A stretch of DNA of 64,000 nucleotides, from positions 310,001 to 374,000 of the forward strand of contig NZ_AEEB01000017.1 in assembly GCF_000179775.1 (NCBI RefSeq), written 5' to 3'. Positions within the stretch are counted from its first letter, which is position 1, and every line of letters begins with the position of its first letter. The notes under the pieces are model-generated. The model did not search any database. It was not told the DNA's origin and was given only the letters and a program-made list of their open reading frames with translations. The position numbers and the translations under genes are program-made. This DNA is from Ahrensia sp. R2A130 (GTDB lineage Bacteria; Pseudomonadota; Alphaproteobacteria; Rhizobiales; Rhizobiaceae). Shown in pieces: positions 16,468-24,748 of this stretch.

Positions 16468-17373
16468 TTAAGTCGCTCTTGGCCGTGCCACGTAAACACC
16501 TGCAAGAATGAGTGCGCCACCGGCCAGCTGCAACGGCGTTAGCGCTTCTGAAAAGATGATCCATGCAACAGCTGCTGCTGCCAAAGCTTCGATGAAAATG
16601 ACCAGCGAGCCGAACTGTGCTGACAGGCTGCCCATGGCAACAGCGAGAAGTCCCTGTCCCCCGGTGTGACTGATAAGCCCCAGCGCCAGCAAAGCGGCCA
16701 GTCCTGTTGCGGTGGCCGGCCATAGGGTTGGTTCAAGCGCCAGCGCAACGACCAGAAGGATGGCAGCTGTGATCGAAGTGGATGAAAACGTCAGGGCGCC
16801 TGCGCCACAGCTGCGCCGTGCTACCCGAACTGCGAGAAAATAGAGACCGAAGAAAACCGATGTCAGCAGGCCGTAAATATCACCCAGCAATCGTTCTGGC
16901 GCCAAACTATAGCTGGAGCCGATCACCATGCCAGCGCCTATGAGACACATCGCCAAGCCGATATAAGAGTTGCGATGAACCGGCTCTCCAATCGCAACGC
17001 CGGACAATAGCACCACCCAGACGGGCGCAAGACATGTGAGCAGAGTAGCATTTGCGATGGTCGTGTTCAAAATCGCCAGATGCCAGAAAAACAGATCACC
17101 AGCGAAGAACAGCCCCGTTGCCAGAACAGCCTTGTTGATGGGCATGAGCTTGGCCGTTGGGTCGCGTCGGCCTTCGTACCATGACCATGCAAAAAGCAGT
17201 GGCAGAGCAAGTCCCACCCGCCAGAACGCGCTGGCAAATGGCCCGACATCCGCCAACCGCACGAAGACCGGTGATATACCCATGAAGCACGCGCCGACGA
17301 CCAGCGCCGACAGCGCTGTGCCGGTGCCTAGCGGCGCGGTTTTACCGGAGGGTGATGCGTCTGGTGTGGACAT
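16468..17373 (-). CDS. EamA/DMT-superfamily transporter
   Basis: A 301-aa inner-membrane protein with ten hydrophobic segments in two EamA repeats (roughly residues 20-155 and 165-298), as in drug/metabolite exporters. Landmarks are GISPVFVRLADVGPFASAFWR in the first repeat and IFIEALAAAAVAWIIFSEAL in the second. The roughly 25-residue N-terminal tail is polar and cytoplasmic. Members of the family export amino acids, purines or other metabolites; the cargo cannot be deduced. It precedes the DUF1036-pyk pair on the same strand by about 50 nt and could share a transcript. Confidence 0.88.
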   Translation of the reverse strand: MSTPDASPSGKTAPLGTGTALSALVVGACFMGISPVFVRLADVGPFASAFWRVGLALPLLFAWSWYEGRRDPTAKLMPINKAVLATGLFFAGDLFFWHLAILNTTIANATLLTCLAPVWVVLLSGVAIGEPVHRNSYIGLAMCLIGAGMVIGSSYSLAPERLLGDIYGLLTSVFFGLYFLAVRVARRSCGAGALTFSSTSITAAILLVVALALEPTLWPATATGLAALLALGLISHTGGQGLLAVAMGSLSAQFGSLVIFIEALAAAAVAWIIFSEALTPLQLAGGALILAGVYVARPRAT

Positions 17374-17444
17374 GGATCAAAGGTAAAGGGGTGAGCAGGT
17401 TTCTCTCCATTGAACCCCCCGAGACGCTGTGACAAGAACCGCTG

Positions 17445-18254
17445 ATGAGCTATGCGCAACCAAATTCATTCTCTCCCTGCCGCCTTATCGAGGGCGACCC
17501 TGAAGCCGGCATGATTTTGCTGTGTGACCACGCCCGCAATGGCTTGCCAGCAGAGTATGGAACACTTGGTCTCGATCCGGTGCAGTTCGAGCGCCACATC
17601 GCCTATGATCCGGGTGCAGAAATGATAACCGAGCGACTGGCAGAACGCCTCGGCTGCCCTGCCGTCCTCTCGACATTTTCACGGTTACTGATCGACCCCA
17701 ACAGGGGGCTTGATGATCCAACATTGGTAATGCGTCTGTCGGATGGTGCTATCATTCCGCAAAACCACCCTATTGATGCTGCCGAGATTCAGCACAGGAT
17801 CGACAGCTATTACACGCCCTATCACGCACTGATCGAACGTACGATCGATACTGCGATTGCAACCGGTCGTCCGCCGATGATTTTTTCGATCCATACCTTC
17901 ACTCCGTTCTGGAAAGGACAGGCGCGGCCTTGGCACGGTGCTATATTGTGGGATGCAGATTCTCGTCTGGCACGCCCGATGATTGACGGGTTGCAAGGTA
18001 ATTCTGATCTCATGATCGGCGACAACCAGCCTTATGATGGTGGAATGGCCAACGATACGCTTTATCGCCACGCTACGTCGCGGGGCTTGGCTGATGCTTT
18101 GGTCGAGGTGCGGCAGGACCTGTGCTCGCATGAAGCGGGCGCACAGGAATGGGCGGACCGATTGGCCGTGCAACTGGAAAGCGCCAATGCCAATCCCCAT
18201 CTGCATGAAATACAACATCACGGTTCTCGCTCCGACCGCATAGTGGCAGCTTGA
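17445..18254 (+). CDS. N-formylglutamate amidohydrolase family protein
   Basis: A 269-aa hydrolase of the FGase family, which in histidine breakdown releases formate and glutamate from N-formyl-glutamate using a metal centre. Typical sequences are LLCDHARNGLPAEYG near residue 25, HIAYDPGAEMITERLAERL, the RLLIDPNRGLDDPTL stretch, and IFSIHTFTPFW. No hut genes are nearby, so a different N-formylated or similar amide substrate is possible. It is the first of three plus-strand genes with DUF1244 and gapR, and the DUF1244 gene follows after 26 nt. Confidence 0.87.
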   Translation: MSYAQPNSFSPCRLIEGDPEAGMILLCDHARNGLPAEYGTLGLDPVQFERHIAYDPGAEMITERLAERLGCPAVLSTFSRLLIDPNRGLDDPTLVMRLSDGAIIPQNHPIDAAEIQHRIDSYYTPYHALIERTIDTAIATGRPPMIFSIHTFTPFWKGQARPWHGAILWDADSRLARPMIDGLQGNSDLMIGDNQPYDGGMANDTLYRHATSRGLADALVEVRQDLCSHEAGAQEWADRLAVQLESANANPHLHEIQHHGSRSDRIVAA

Positions 18255-18280
18255 GTGAACCGCTAAACCGGAAGAACCTT

Positions 18281-18589
18281 ATGACCGATACGACAACCGA
18301 ACTCGAAGCTGCAGCCTTCCGTGCGTTGCGTGATCACCTGCGCGAGCGCACGGATGTGCAGAATATCGATCTGATGAACCTGTCAGGGTTTTGCCGTAAC
18401 TGCCTGTCACGCTGGTACATGGAGGCTGCAAATGAGCGCGGCATGGACATGGATAAGGACGGCGCGCGCGAGATCGTTTACGGGATGCCGTTTGGCGAGT
18501 GGAAGGGTCTGTATCAGACCGAAGCGACGGCCGAACAGAAAGCCGCGTTCACCGATACCCATCCGCCGGTTCGAGATTCCGACGGCTAA
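18281..18589 (+). CDS. DUF1244 family protein
   Basis: A compact 102-aa cytoplasmic protein. The conserved core is NLSGFCRNCLSRWYMEAANE followed by DGAREIVYGMPFGEWKG; the FCRNCLSRWY segment with two cysteines is the family signature. A Sinorhizobium member has a solved structure but no proven function, as I recall. GGAAG about 7 nt before ATG 18281 supports this start; the longer frame from TTG 18251 would overlap the upstream stop codon. Its position between N-formylglutamate amidohydrolase and gapR appears conserved in related genomes. Confidence 0.88.
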   Translation: MTDTTTELEAAAFRALRDHLRERTDVQNIDLMNLSGFCRNCLSRWYMEAANERGMDMDKDGAREIVYGMPFGEWKGLYQTEATAEQKAAFTDTHPPVRDSDG

Positions 18590-18671
18590 GCCCGTCGCGC
18601 ATCACTTCCAGCTTGGCATAACGCGACGAATCCTGTTCATGGCGAGTTCGCAAATTTGAAGGAATAGACCC

Positions 18672-18947
18672 ATGGCCGATACATCTCTTGCCCGCGACCA
18701 GCTTCGTACCATCGTTGAGCGCATCGAGCGTCTCGAAGAAGAAAAGAAAGCCATCGCGGATGATATTCGCGACGTTTATGCCGAAGCCAAGGGCAACGGT
18801 TTCGACGTGAAAGCGCTTCGTAAAATTGTATCGCTGCGCAAGATCGAGCCAACCGAGCGCGAAGAGCAGGACATGATCCTTGACACCTACATGATCGCTC
18901 TCGGCATGGCGCCGGATACATCAGGTGACGGCCCCGACCTCGGCTAA
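18672..18947 (+). CDS. gapR: GapR family DNA-binding protein (DUF2312)
   Basis: A 91-aa helical protein matching GapR: a coiled-coil region [19 protein letters not shown], then the strongly conserved [23 protein letters not shown], and an acidic ending. In Caulobacter GapR binds AT-rich, overtwisted DNA ahead of moving polymerases and helps replication and chromosome organisation; the basic patch RKIVSLRK corresponds to DNA contacts. AAGGA lies 8 nt upstream of ATG 18672. It sits downstream of DUF1244, about 80 nt away, and converges with ggt. Confidence 0.93.
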   Translation: MADTSLARDQLRTIVERIERLEEEKKAIADDIRDVYAEAKGNGFDVKALRKIVSLRKIEPTEREEQDMILDTYMIALGMAPDTSGDGPDLG

Positions 18948-18992
18948 ATTGACCTCGGTTAAATTAATCTCGGTTGAGCAGATGGCGGTCGG

Positions 18993-20765
18993 CTATTCGC
19001 CGATTGCCACACCTTCCCGGCGCGGGTCCGCCCCGCCGGAAAGACCATCTGCTGAAATGACGATGCCGTGCAGACCAGACGTCAGCGCTCGGATTTCCGT
19101 CTCATAGCCGATGGCCTCCAGCGGCGCTTTCAGCGTCTCTGCTGCGGTACCCTCTTCCAGATCATAGCGTCCGAAGCGGTTGACCAGATGCGGGCTGGAA
19201 ATGGCCTGTTGCACATCCATTTTCCAATCGATAATCGCGATCAGCGTTTTCGCCACATAACCGATGATACGGCTGCCGCCTGGCGAACCGATTGCAATCA
19301 CCGGCTTGCCACCCTGCATGACGATGGTGGGTGACATGGATGAACGGGGGCGTTTGCCCGGCTCCACGCGGTTCGCGATGGGCTTGCCATCCTTCATATC
19401 GCGGAAGGAAAAATCGGTCAGTTCGTTGTTCAGCAAAAAGCCTTGCGTAATCAAGCGCGAGCCGAATCCGTTTTCGATGGTCGACGTCATCGAAACAACG
19501 TTGCCCGCCGCATCGACAATGGAAAAGTGTGTGGTGGAAGGAAGCTCCAGCGACTCATCCGGTGCAAGCAGCGAAGCCTCATCCCATTCCGGCTCGCCCG
19601 GCTCCACACTTTCGAGTGCATCCTCACGGAACAGCAGTTCTGCCCGTGCAGCGAGATAATCGCGCTTGAGCAGTCCCTTGGTGGGCATCTTCACGAAATC
19701 GGAATCGGCCATGTAGAGGCCGCGATCGGCGAATGCGAGACGCGATGCATCGCCTATCAAACGCCACGCTTGCGGCGACTGCGGGCCAAGTGACGCGACA
19801 TCCATCGGCTCGATCAATTTCAGGATCTGTCCAACAGTCAGTGCACCGGAGGAGGGCGGTCCCATCCCGCAAACATCGTGGTCACGATAGGTGACGCAGA
19901 CCGGTTTACGTTCTGCGACCTGATAGTTTTTCAGGTCGTCCAGCGTCAAAGTGCCGGGATTGGACGCAAAACCCTGTACCGTGTCCACGATGCCTTGCGC
20001 GACTTCACCTTCATAAAAACCGGCACGGCCTTCGCGGGACAGCTTTTCGAGCACGGTCGCATAGGCTGCATTTTTGAGAACGATTCCTTCGCGCAGAGGT
20101 TTTCCTTCTGGCACGAAATAAGCGCCCGTCGGCTTGTAGAGTCTCAGCGCCTGTTCGCCACCGGCAATGAGGCCAGCCAGTCGCGGCGAGACTGCAAATC
20201 CGTTTCGCGCCATTTCCGCAGCCGGTGTCAGAAGATCTGCGAACGGTGTTTTGCCCCAGCGCTTGTGCATATCCAACAGCAGAGCAGGGGTGCCTGGCAC
20301 TCCAACTGAACGTCCGCCGATAACTGCCGAGAAAAACGAAAGCGGCTCGCCGTCAGCATCCTGAAACAGTTTTGGAGTTGCGGCTGCCGGTGCGGTTTCG
20401 CGTCCGTCCAGCGTGGTCAACTCACCAGAAGCTGCGTCGTAATAAACAAGAAAAGCACCACCGCCTAAACCTGAACTTTGCGGCTCCACCAGACCGAGCA
20501 TTGCTTGCGTCGCAATAGCTGCGTCCGCCGCAGTTCCGCCTGCCCTTAACACGTCCGCCGCTGCTGCGGCTGCCAGCGGATTCGCAGCAGACACCATCCA
20601 GCGCTTTGCTTTCACAGGCTTGCGCGCATCACGTGCCACAAACCCGGTTGCCGCTTCCGGCGCAACGCTATCTGCGGCGTTTTGAGCGTGCGCCACCTGT
20701 AACGGCGCGAAGGCTAATGCGGTTGCAAGAAGAGTGCTTGTGGCTTTGCGAGGCAGGAAACTCAT
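18993..20765 (-). CDS. ggt: gamma-glutamyltransferase
   Basis: A periplasmic N-terminal-nucleophile enzyme that cleaves or transfers gamma-glutamyl groups of glutathione and related compounds. The 590-aa precursor has a signal peptide (LLATALAFAPLQVAHA) and matures by self-cleavage before Thr-411 in PSTTHFSIVD, giving the large and small subunits. Further signatures are DAAIATQAMLGLVEPQSSG, ARNGFAVS, and GGKPVIAIGSPGGSRI near the C-terminus. It is monocistronic. The 203 nt between it and the next gene includes an AT-rich stretch. Confidence 0.94.
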   Translation of the reverse strand: MSFLPRKATSTLLATALAFAPLQVAHAQNAADSVAPEAATGFVARDARKPVKAKRWMVSAANPLAAAAAADVLRAGGTAADAAIATQAMLGLVEPQSSGLGGGAFLVYYDAASGELTTLDGRETAPAAATPKLFQDADGEPLSFFSAVIGGRSVGVPGTPALLLDMHKRWGKTPFADLLTPAAEMARNGFAVSPRLAGLIAGGEQALRLYKPTGAYFVPEGKPLREGIVLKNAAYATVLEKLSREGRAGFYEGEVAQGIVDTVQGFASNPGTLTLDDLKNYQVAERKPVCVTYRDHDVCGMGPPSSGALTVGQILKLIEPMDVASLGPQSPQAWRLIGDASRLAFADRGLYMADSDFVKMPTKGLLKRDYLAARAELLFREDALESVEPGEPEWDEASLLAPDESLELPSTTHFSIVDAAGNVVSMTSTIENGFGSRLITQGFLLNNELTDFSFRDMKDGKPIANRVEPGKRPRSSMSPTIVMQGGKPVIAIGSPGGSRIIGYVAKTLIAIIDWKMDVQQAISSPHLVNRFGRYDLEEGTAAETLKAPLEAIGYETEIRALTSGLHGIVISADGLSGGADPRREGVAIGE

Positions 20766-20862
20766 ATCGACACCAATGAAGCTGTTTCTCGAATGTCGAT
20801 GCTAGTCGCAGGTCCCACAGCTTGGAACCCCTGAAAGCTAGTCAGTGGTCATTGATTAAAAT

Positions 20863-20877
20863 TTGAATTAAATTCAA
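20863..20877 (+). promoter_or_regulatory. AT-rich palindrome upstream of the RTX-like gene
   Basis: TTGAATT (20863-20869) and AATTCAA (20871-20877) form a perfect 15 nt palindrome centred on A20870, inside a very AT-rich block (about 20853-20935) that differs sharply from its surroundings. It lies about 90 nt before the start codon at 20969. It may be an operator or a site for a nucleoid protein of the MucR/Ros or GapR type; no factor can be named from the sequence. Confidence 0.4.
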
Positions 20878-20968
20878 TTTTACTTGTAAATATTAGTATT
20901 AACAAAGTGTTTATTACACAAATACGCGGGTTGTAGTAAGAAAAAAGAAACCATTGGAGAACTCTGCG

Positions 20969-22684
20969 ATGACCACGAAAATTCAGAATGTATATACAAA
21001 CGAACCGTCGCAGAGCGCCCCGGACGCTGTGACAATTTCTAAATCTAACACGCCTCCTGCACCTATTGTGCCAGACGATATGAACGCAAAGGTCACTGTG
21101 ACCGTCGCTGAAAGCGGCGGCCCCGGCGAAGATATCTTTGGCACCGACAGCGACGATGTTCTCACCGGCAAAGAAGGTGACGACGGCTTTCTGGAAACCA
21201 AGGGTAATGACACCGTTGATGGTGGCGCTGGTCGCAACCAGATCGACTATCTTGGCTCTAGCTCTGAATACGCCATCACACGCGACGGTGATACACTGAC
21301 CGTGGTCAAACTCAACGGTGGCACCGACACGGTGACGAACGTTTCCGGTGTTTATTTCTTCGGGGACGACGTGTGGAAAGCTACGTCAGAATTTAGCGCT
21401 GCAACCGACGATAGCGGTGATGACAGCGATGATTGTGTTGGCGACGATAGTGGTTCCGATGATCATCCAGTAGATGATGGCGATGACACAACCGGTGGTG
21501 ATGCTACCGGCGGCGACAACGGCTTCGGTGGTAAAGATTTCTTTGGTACTGATGATAACGACGTTCTTACGGGCGGCGAAGGCAATGATGGTTTCCTCGG
21601 GTCCGCAGGTAATGACACAATCGATGGTGGCGAAGGCTACAACCAGATCGATTACGCCGGTTCCAGTTCCGACTATTCCGTCACCCTCGATGGCGACACA
21701 CTTACTGTTGTGAAGCCGAACGGCGAAGGCACCGACACGGTAAGCAATGTTTCGGGCGTCTATTTCTTCGGAGATGACACGTGGAAGGCGGTCGAAGAGT
21801 TCGGTGCTGACGGCGATGACGGCGATGATAGTGCCGACAACGTCGATTCTTACGATCATCCAGTTGACGACGTCACCGATGGCGGTTCCGATGATGCTGG
21901 CGACATGACCGGCGGCGACAACGGCTTCGGTGGCCAAGACTTTTTCGGCACCGATGGTGACGACGTTCTAACCGGTGGCGATGGAAATGACGGCTTCCTC
22001 GGCTACGCAGGCAACGACGTGATCGATGGCGGCGAAGGTTACAACCAGGTCGACTACACCGGTTCAAGCACCGACTATCAAGCTGGTATCGCTGCAGATG
22101 GATCTGTCACCGTGATCAAGCCGAATGGCGAAGGCACCGACACGCTCGTCAATGTTGATGGCATCTACTTTGCCGGAGACGACGTTTGGAAACAGGTGTC
22201 GGAACTTGGCCCAATTGATGCGGGCGAAGAGCAGCCTGTTGATGGTGGTGACGGTAACCCTGTAGATGGCGGCGGCGAAGAGCCAGTCGATGAAACGCCC
22301 GTTGTTGATTGCCCGGTTGATGGTGGCGGTGAACAGGCTGAAACATACGGCACCGACGGCTTCGATATTCTGAGCGAAGACGGGAGCTCGGCAGTCTACG
22401 GCTACGGTTCTGCCGACCTCATTTTTGCCGGTTCCGGTGATGCTGTTCTGGATGGTGGCGAAGGTTTCGACGTCATGCACGCTAATGGTGCCAGCACGGA
22501 TTATACGTTCAATGCCAACAGCGACGGCTCGGTGACAGCTTCCAGCGATGTGGATGGCACCGACACGATGGTCGACATGGAGGCGGTTTATTTCGCTGGC
22601 GACGATCAATTCGCAATGGTGTCTTCATTGACAGGTGGCGGTGAAGCCGAAGTCGAAATGGACGCTGAGCTCAGCTGCTTCTAG
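20969..22684 (+). CDS. secreted RTX-like calcium-binding protein, probable type I secretion substrate
   Basis: A 571-aa, very acidic Gly/Asp-rich protein without a signal peptide. Four modules of about 88 residues (53-141, 188-277, 322-411, 456-551) each begin with an RTX-like part such as FFGTDDNDVLTGGEGNDGF and end in a beta-rich part like SDYSVTLDGDTLTVVKPNG and GVYFFGDD. Three Asp/Gly/Glu-rich linkers separate them. The RTX nonapeptides are few and imperfect, so calcium may bind at module edges. The C-terminus is short and ends ELSCF. ATG 20969 has GGAGA 8 nt upstream; a TTG at 20954 is less likely. An ABC exporter and HlyD-type protein follow, so export by them is probable. Confidence 0.82.
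   Translation: MTTKIQNVYTNEPSQSAPDAVTISKSNTPPAPIVPDDMNAKVTVTVAESGGPGEDIFGTDSDDVLTGKEGDDGFLETKGNDTVDGGAGRNQIDYLGSSSEYAITRDGDTLTVVKLNGGTDTVTNVSGVYFFGDDVWKATSEFSAATDDSGDDSDDCVGDDSGSDDHPVDDGDDTTGGDATGGDNGFGGKDFFGTDDNDVLTGGEGNDGFLGSAGNDTIDGGEGYNQIDYAGSSSDYSVTLDGDTLTVVKPNGEGTDTVSNVSGVYFFGDDTWKAVEEFGADGDDGDDSADNVDSYDHPVDDVTDGGSDDAGDMTGGDNGFGGQDFFGTDGDDVLTGGDGNDGFLGYAGNDVIDGGEGYNQVDYTGSSTDYQAGIAADGSVTVIKPNGEGTDTLVNVDGIYFAGDDVWKQVSELGPIDAGEEQPVDGGDGNPVDGGGEEPVDETPVVDCPVDGGGEQAETYGTDGFDILSEDGSSAVYGYGSADLIFAGSGDAVLDGGEGFDVMHANGASTDYTFNANSDGSVTASSDVDGTDTMVDMEAVYFAGDDQFAMVSSLTGGGEAEVEMDAELSCF
21125..22621 (+). repeat. four diverged protein-level module repeats within the RTX-like gene
   Basis: The repeat unit is about 265 nt, at residues 53-141, 188-277, 322-411 and 456-551 of the protein. 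Modules 2 and 3 are the most alike (both preceded by TGGDNGFGG and sharing GEGYNQ and KPNGEGTDT); module 4 has lost most RTX residues. DNA identity is moderate, so these are old duplications and not a recent tandem array. Confidence 0.8.
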
Positions 22685-22720
22685 GCGTTATTGCTGCGGT
22701 TTCAGCCTCGCACCAAATGC

Positions 22721-22752
22721 AAAAGGTCCGGTTGGTAACGACCGGGCCTTTT
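22721..22752 (+). terminator. intrinsic terminator after the RTX-like gene
   Basis: AAAAGGTCCGGT (22721-22732) pairs with ACCGGGCCTTTT (22741-22752) in a 12 bp stem containing one G-U pair, with an 8 nt loop; the A-rich left arm and T-rich right arm make it bidirectional in form. It lies 37 nt after the stop codon and ahead of the exporter genes, so it may limit read-through from the abundant substrate message to the exporter. Confidence 0.75.
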
Positions 22753-22912
22753 GGATTCTAACAGGTGGGGTAAATCCAAGAGCATTTGTTAGTAATTTTC
22801 ATCCAATCTTTCGCAATCTCATCCTGCACCTAACTGGTGGCGGGTGTACGGGCGTGTGTTTGCCCGGCCGATCTTCATCATTCGAAGGCGGTTTGCGTTT
22901 GGAGGTTGTGTC

Positions 22913-24748
22913 GTGGGTCTTGGCTCGTTGAAATGGGTGGCTGTGTTTTCGGTCGCTACAAATTTGCTGATGATCGTGCCGCCACTGCACATGTTGCAGG
23001 TCTATGATCGTGTGCTGTCATCCAACTCGCTAGAGACGCTTATTTACATCACGCTTATCGCAGTTGCGGCCATGGTTTTGTACGGCGCAGCCGAAGCTGT
23101 GCGCGGTATTCTGGTGCAGCGCGCTGCTGCCCGCTACACGGTAGAAAAGGCGGACCCGCTTTTTGAAGGTCTCTCGAAGTCCAATGGCGGTATGCGCCAG
23201 TCTTCCGGCTTGCTGCGCGATTTCAATATGGTTCGCAGCTTTATCGCCAGCCGCACATTGGTGGGCCTTTTCGATCTGCCATTTGCACCGTTTTTCGTGC
23301 TGCTCATGTTCATGTTGCACTGGTCACTGGGCATCATCACGCTGGTCGGCATAATGGCGTTGGTCGGTATCGCGATCATGCAAAAGGTCATCACAGCCAA
23401 GGCTGCCGATACCGCCAAGGAAACCGACAGCGAAGCACTCTCCTTCGCACAAACCGTGTTCAGCCGATCTGAAGACATTCGCGCCATGGGCTTGTTGCCG
23501 TCAGTCATGCAACGCTGGGGCTCCCGCATGGGGGCGTCGCTTGCTTCCGGTGACGAGGCCGCTGGGCAGGCATCAGCATTTTACGGTACGTCGAAAGCGC
23601 TGCGTAAAATTCTGCAGATCGCCATCATGGCTTGGGGTGCTTATCTCGTGATCGACGGCCAGATTTCAGGCGGCGTCATCTTCGCGGCGTCCATGTTGTC
23701 CGGTCGCGCACTCGCACCATTTGAACAGGTGATTGGCGGTTGGGACCGTATCTCTCAAGCCCGTGGTTCGCACGGCAAGCTCGAGGCATTCCTTGCCGAA
23801 CAGGCTAACCGCCCGGAAACCATGCGTTTGCCGGAGCCGACGGGGCACATCGCCGTGGAAAGTCTGACCTTCAATCCCAATGAAGAGAAGGGCGGCAAGC
23901 CAATTCTTGAGAATGTGTCGTTCGAAGTGCCTGCTGGCAAAGTGCTGGCCGTCATCGGTCCGTCCGGCGCAGGTAAATCTACCATCGCTAAGGCTATCGT
24001 GGGCGCGATCCAGCAGAACACTGGGCAGGTGCGGCTTGATGGTGCCGAACGCAGCCAATGGCCTGAAGACCAGTGGGGCGAAACGGTGGGTTACGTTTCG
24101 CAGGAAGTCACACTCTTCCCCGGTTCACTGGCGGAAAACATAGCGCGTTTGGAAATCGAACCAAATGAAGAAAAAGTGGTTCGGGCTGCTATGGCCGCCG
24201 GAATGCACGACATGGCAGTCGCCTTGCCAGATGGTTACGGCACCATGATTGGGCCCGGTGCGGTCATGCTGTCCGGTGGCCAGAAACAGCGCGTGGCACT
24301 GGCCCGCGCGCTTTATAGCGACCCGCGTGTACTGATCCTCGACGAGCCGAATGCTCATCTTGATGCCAACGGTGAAACCAGCCTCATCGCGGCAATAGAA
24401 CGCGCAAAAGGGCAGGGACGCACCGTTGTGATCGTCACACAACGCCGTTCGGTTCTTACTGTCGCAGATTATGTTATGACGGTGAAAGATGGCCGTATCG
24501 ACAGCTATGTCACAGCCAACTTTAGCAAGTCACAACAGCAGGCGAAGCCGCAACAAGCGGCTGCTCAAGCGGAACCTCAAGCAGCACAAAATACGCCCGT
24601 CGCCGCTGCAAAGTCGGAACGTTTAGATAGCGAAGCGTTGAAAAAACGTCGCCGTGTAGCCGGAGCGCCGGGCATCTCTACACCTGCAGCAGCCGAACCT
24701 GTGGTTGCGCCTGCTCCGGTCCAGCGCGATTTGGGAGAACGACTATGA
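22913..24748 (+). CDS. type I secretion ABC transporter/permease, PrtD-like
   Basis: Inner-membrane ATPase of a type I secretion system, 611 aa. A membrane domain occupies about residues 8-290 (NLLMIVPPLHMLQVYDRVL near the start is typical of PrtD), then an ATPase domain with Walker A GPSGAGKST at 349-357, signature LSGGQ at 453-457 and Walker B VLILDEPNAHLD at 473-484. No C39 peptidase domain precedes it. The last 74 residues are a Gln/Ala/Pro-rich tail beyond the usual end. The start is GTG 22913, backed by GGAGG (22901-22905) 7 nt upstream. It overlaps the next gene by four bases (ATGA). The outer-membrane TolC-like partner is not in the window. Confidence 0.9.
   Translation: MGLGSLKWVAVFSVATNLLMIVPPLHMLQVYDRVLSSNSLETLIYITLIAVAAMVLYGAAEAVRGILVQRAAARYTVEKADPLFEGLSKSNGGMRQSSGLLRDFNMVRSFIASRTLVGLFDLPFAPFFVLLMFMLHWSLGIITLVGIMALVGIAIMQKVITAKAADTAKETDSEALSFAQTVFSRSEDIRAMGLLPSVMQRWGSRMGASLASGDEAAGQASAFYGTSKALRKILQIAIMAWGAYLVIDGQISGGVIFAASMLSGRALAPFEQVIGGWDRISQARGSHGKLEAFLAEQANRPETMRLPEPTGHIAVESLTFNPNEEKGGKPILENVSFEVPAGKVLAVIGPSGAGKSTIAKAIVGAIQQNTGQVRLDGAERSQWPEDQWGETVGYVSQEVTLFPGSLAENIARLEIEPNEEKVVRAAMAAGMHDMAVALPDGYGTMIGPGAVMLSGGQKQRVALARALYSDPRVLILDEPNAHLDANGETSLIAAIERAKGQGRTVVIVTQRRSVLTVADYVMTVKDGRIDSYVTANFSKSQQQAKPQQAAAQAEPQAAQNTPVAAAKSERLDSEALKKRRRVAGAPGISTPAAAEPVVAPAPVQRDLGERL

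Noticed and set aside
21125..22621. Repeated DNA in the RTX-like gene as a CRISPR array or recent tandem repeat
   Set aside because: Units are about 265 nt, diverged at DNA level, and keep the protein frame; there are no short identical direct repeats with spacers.
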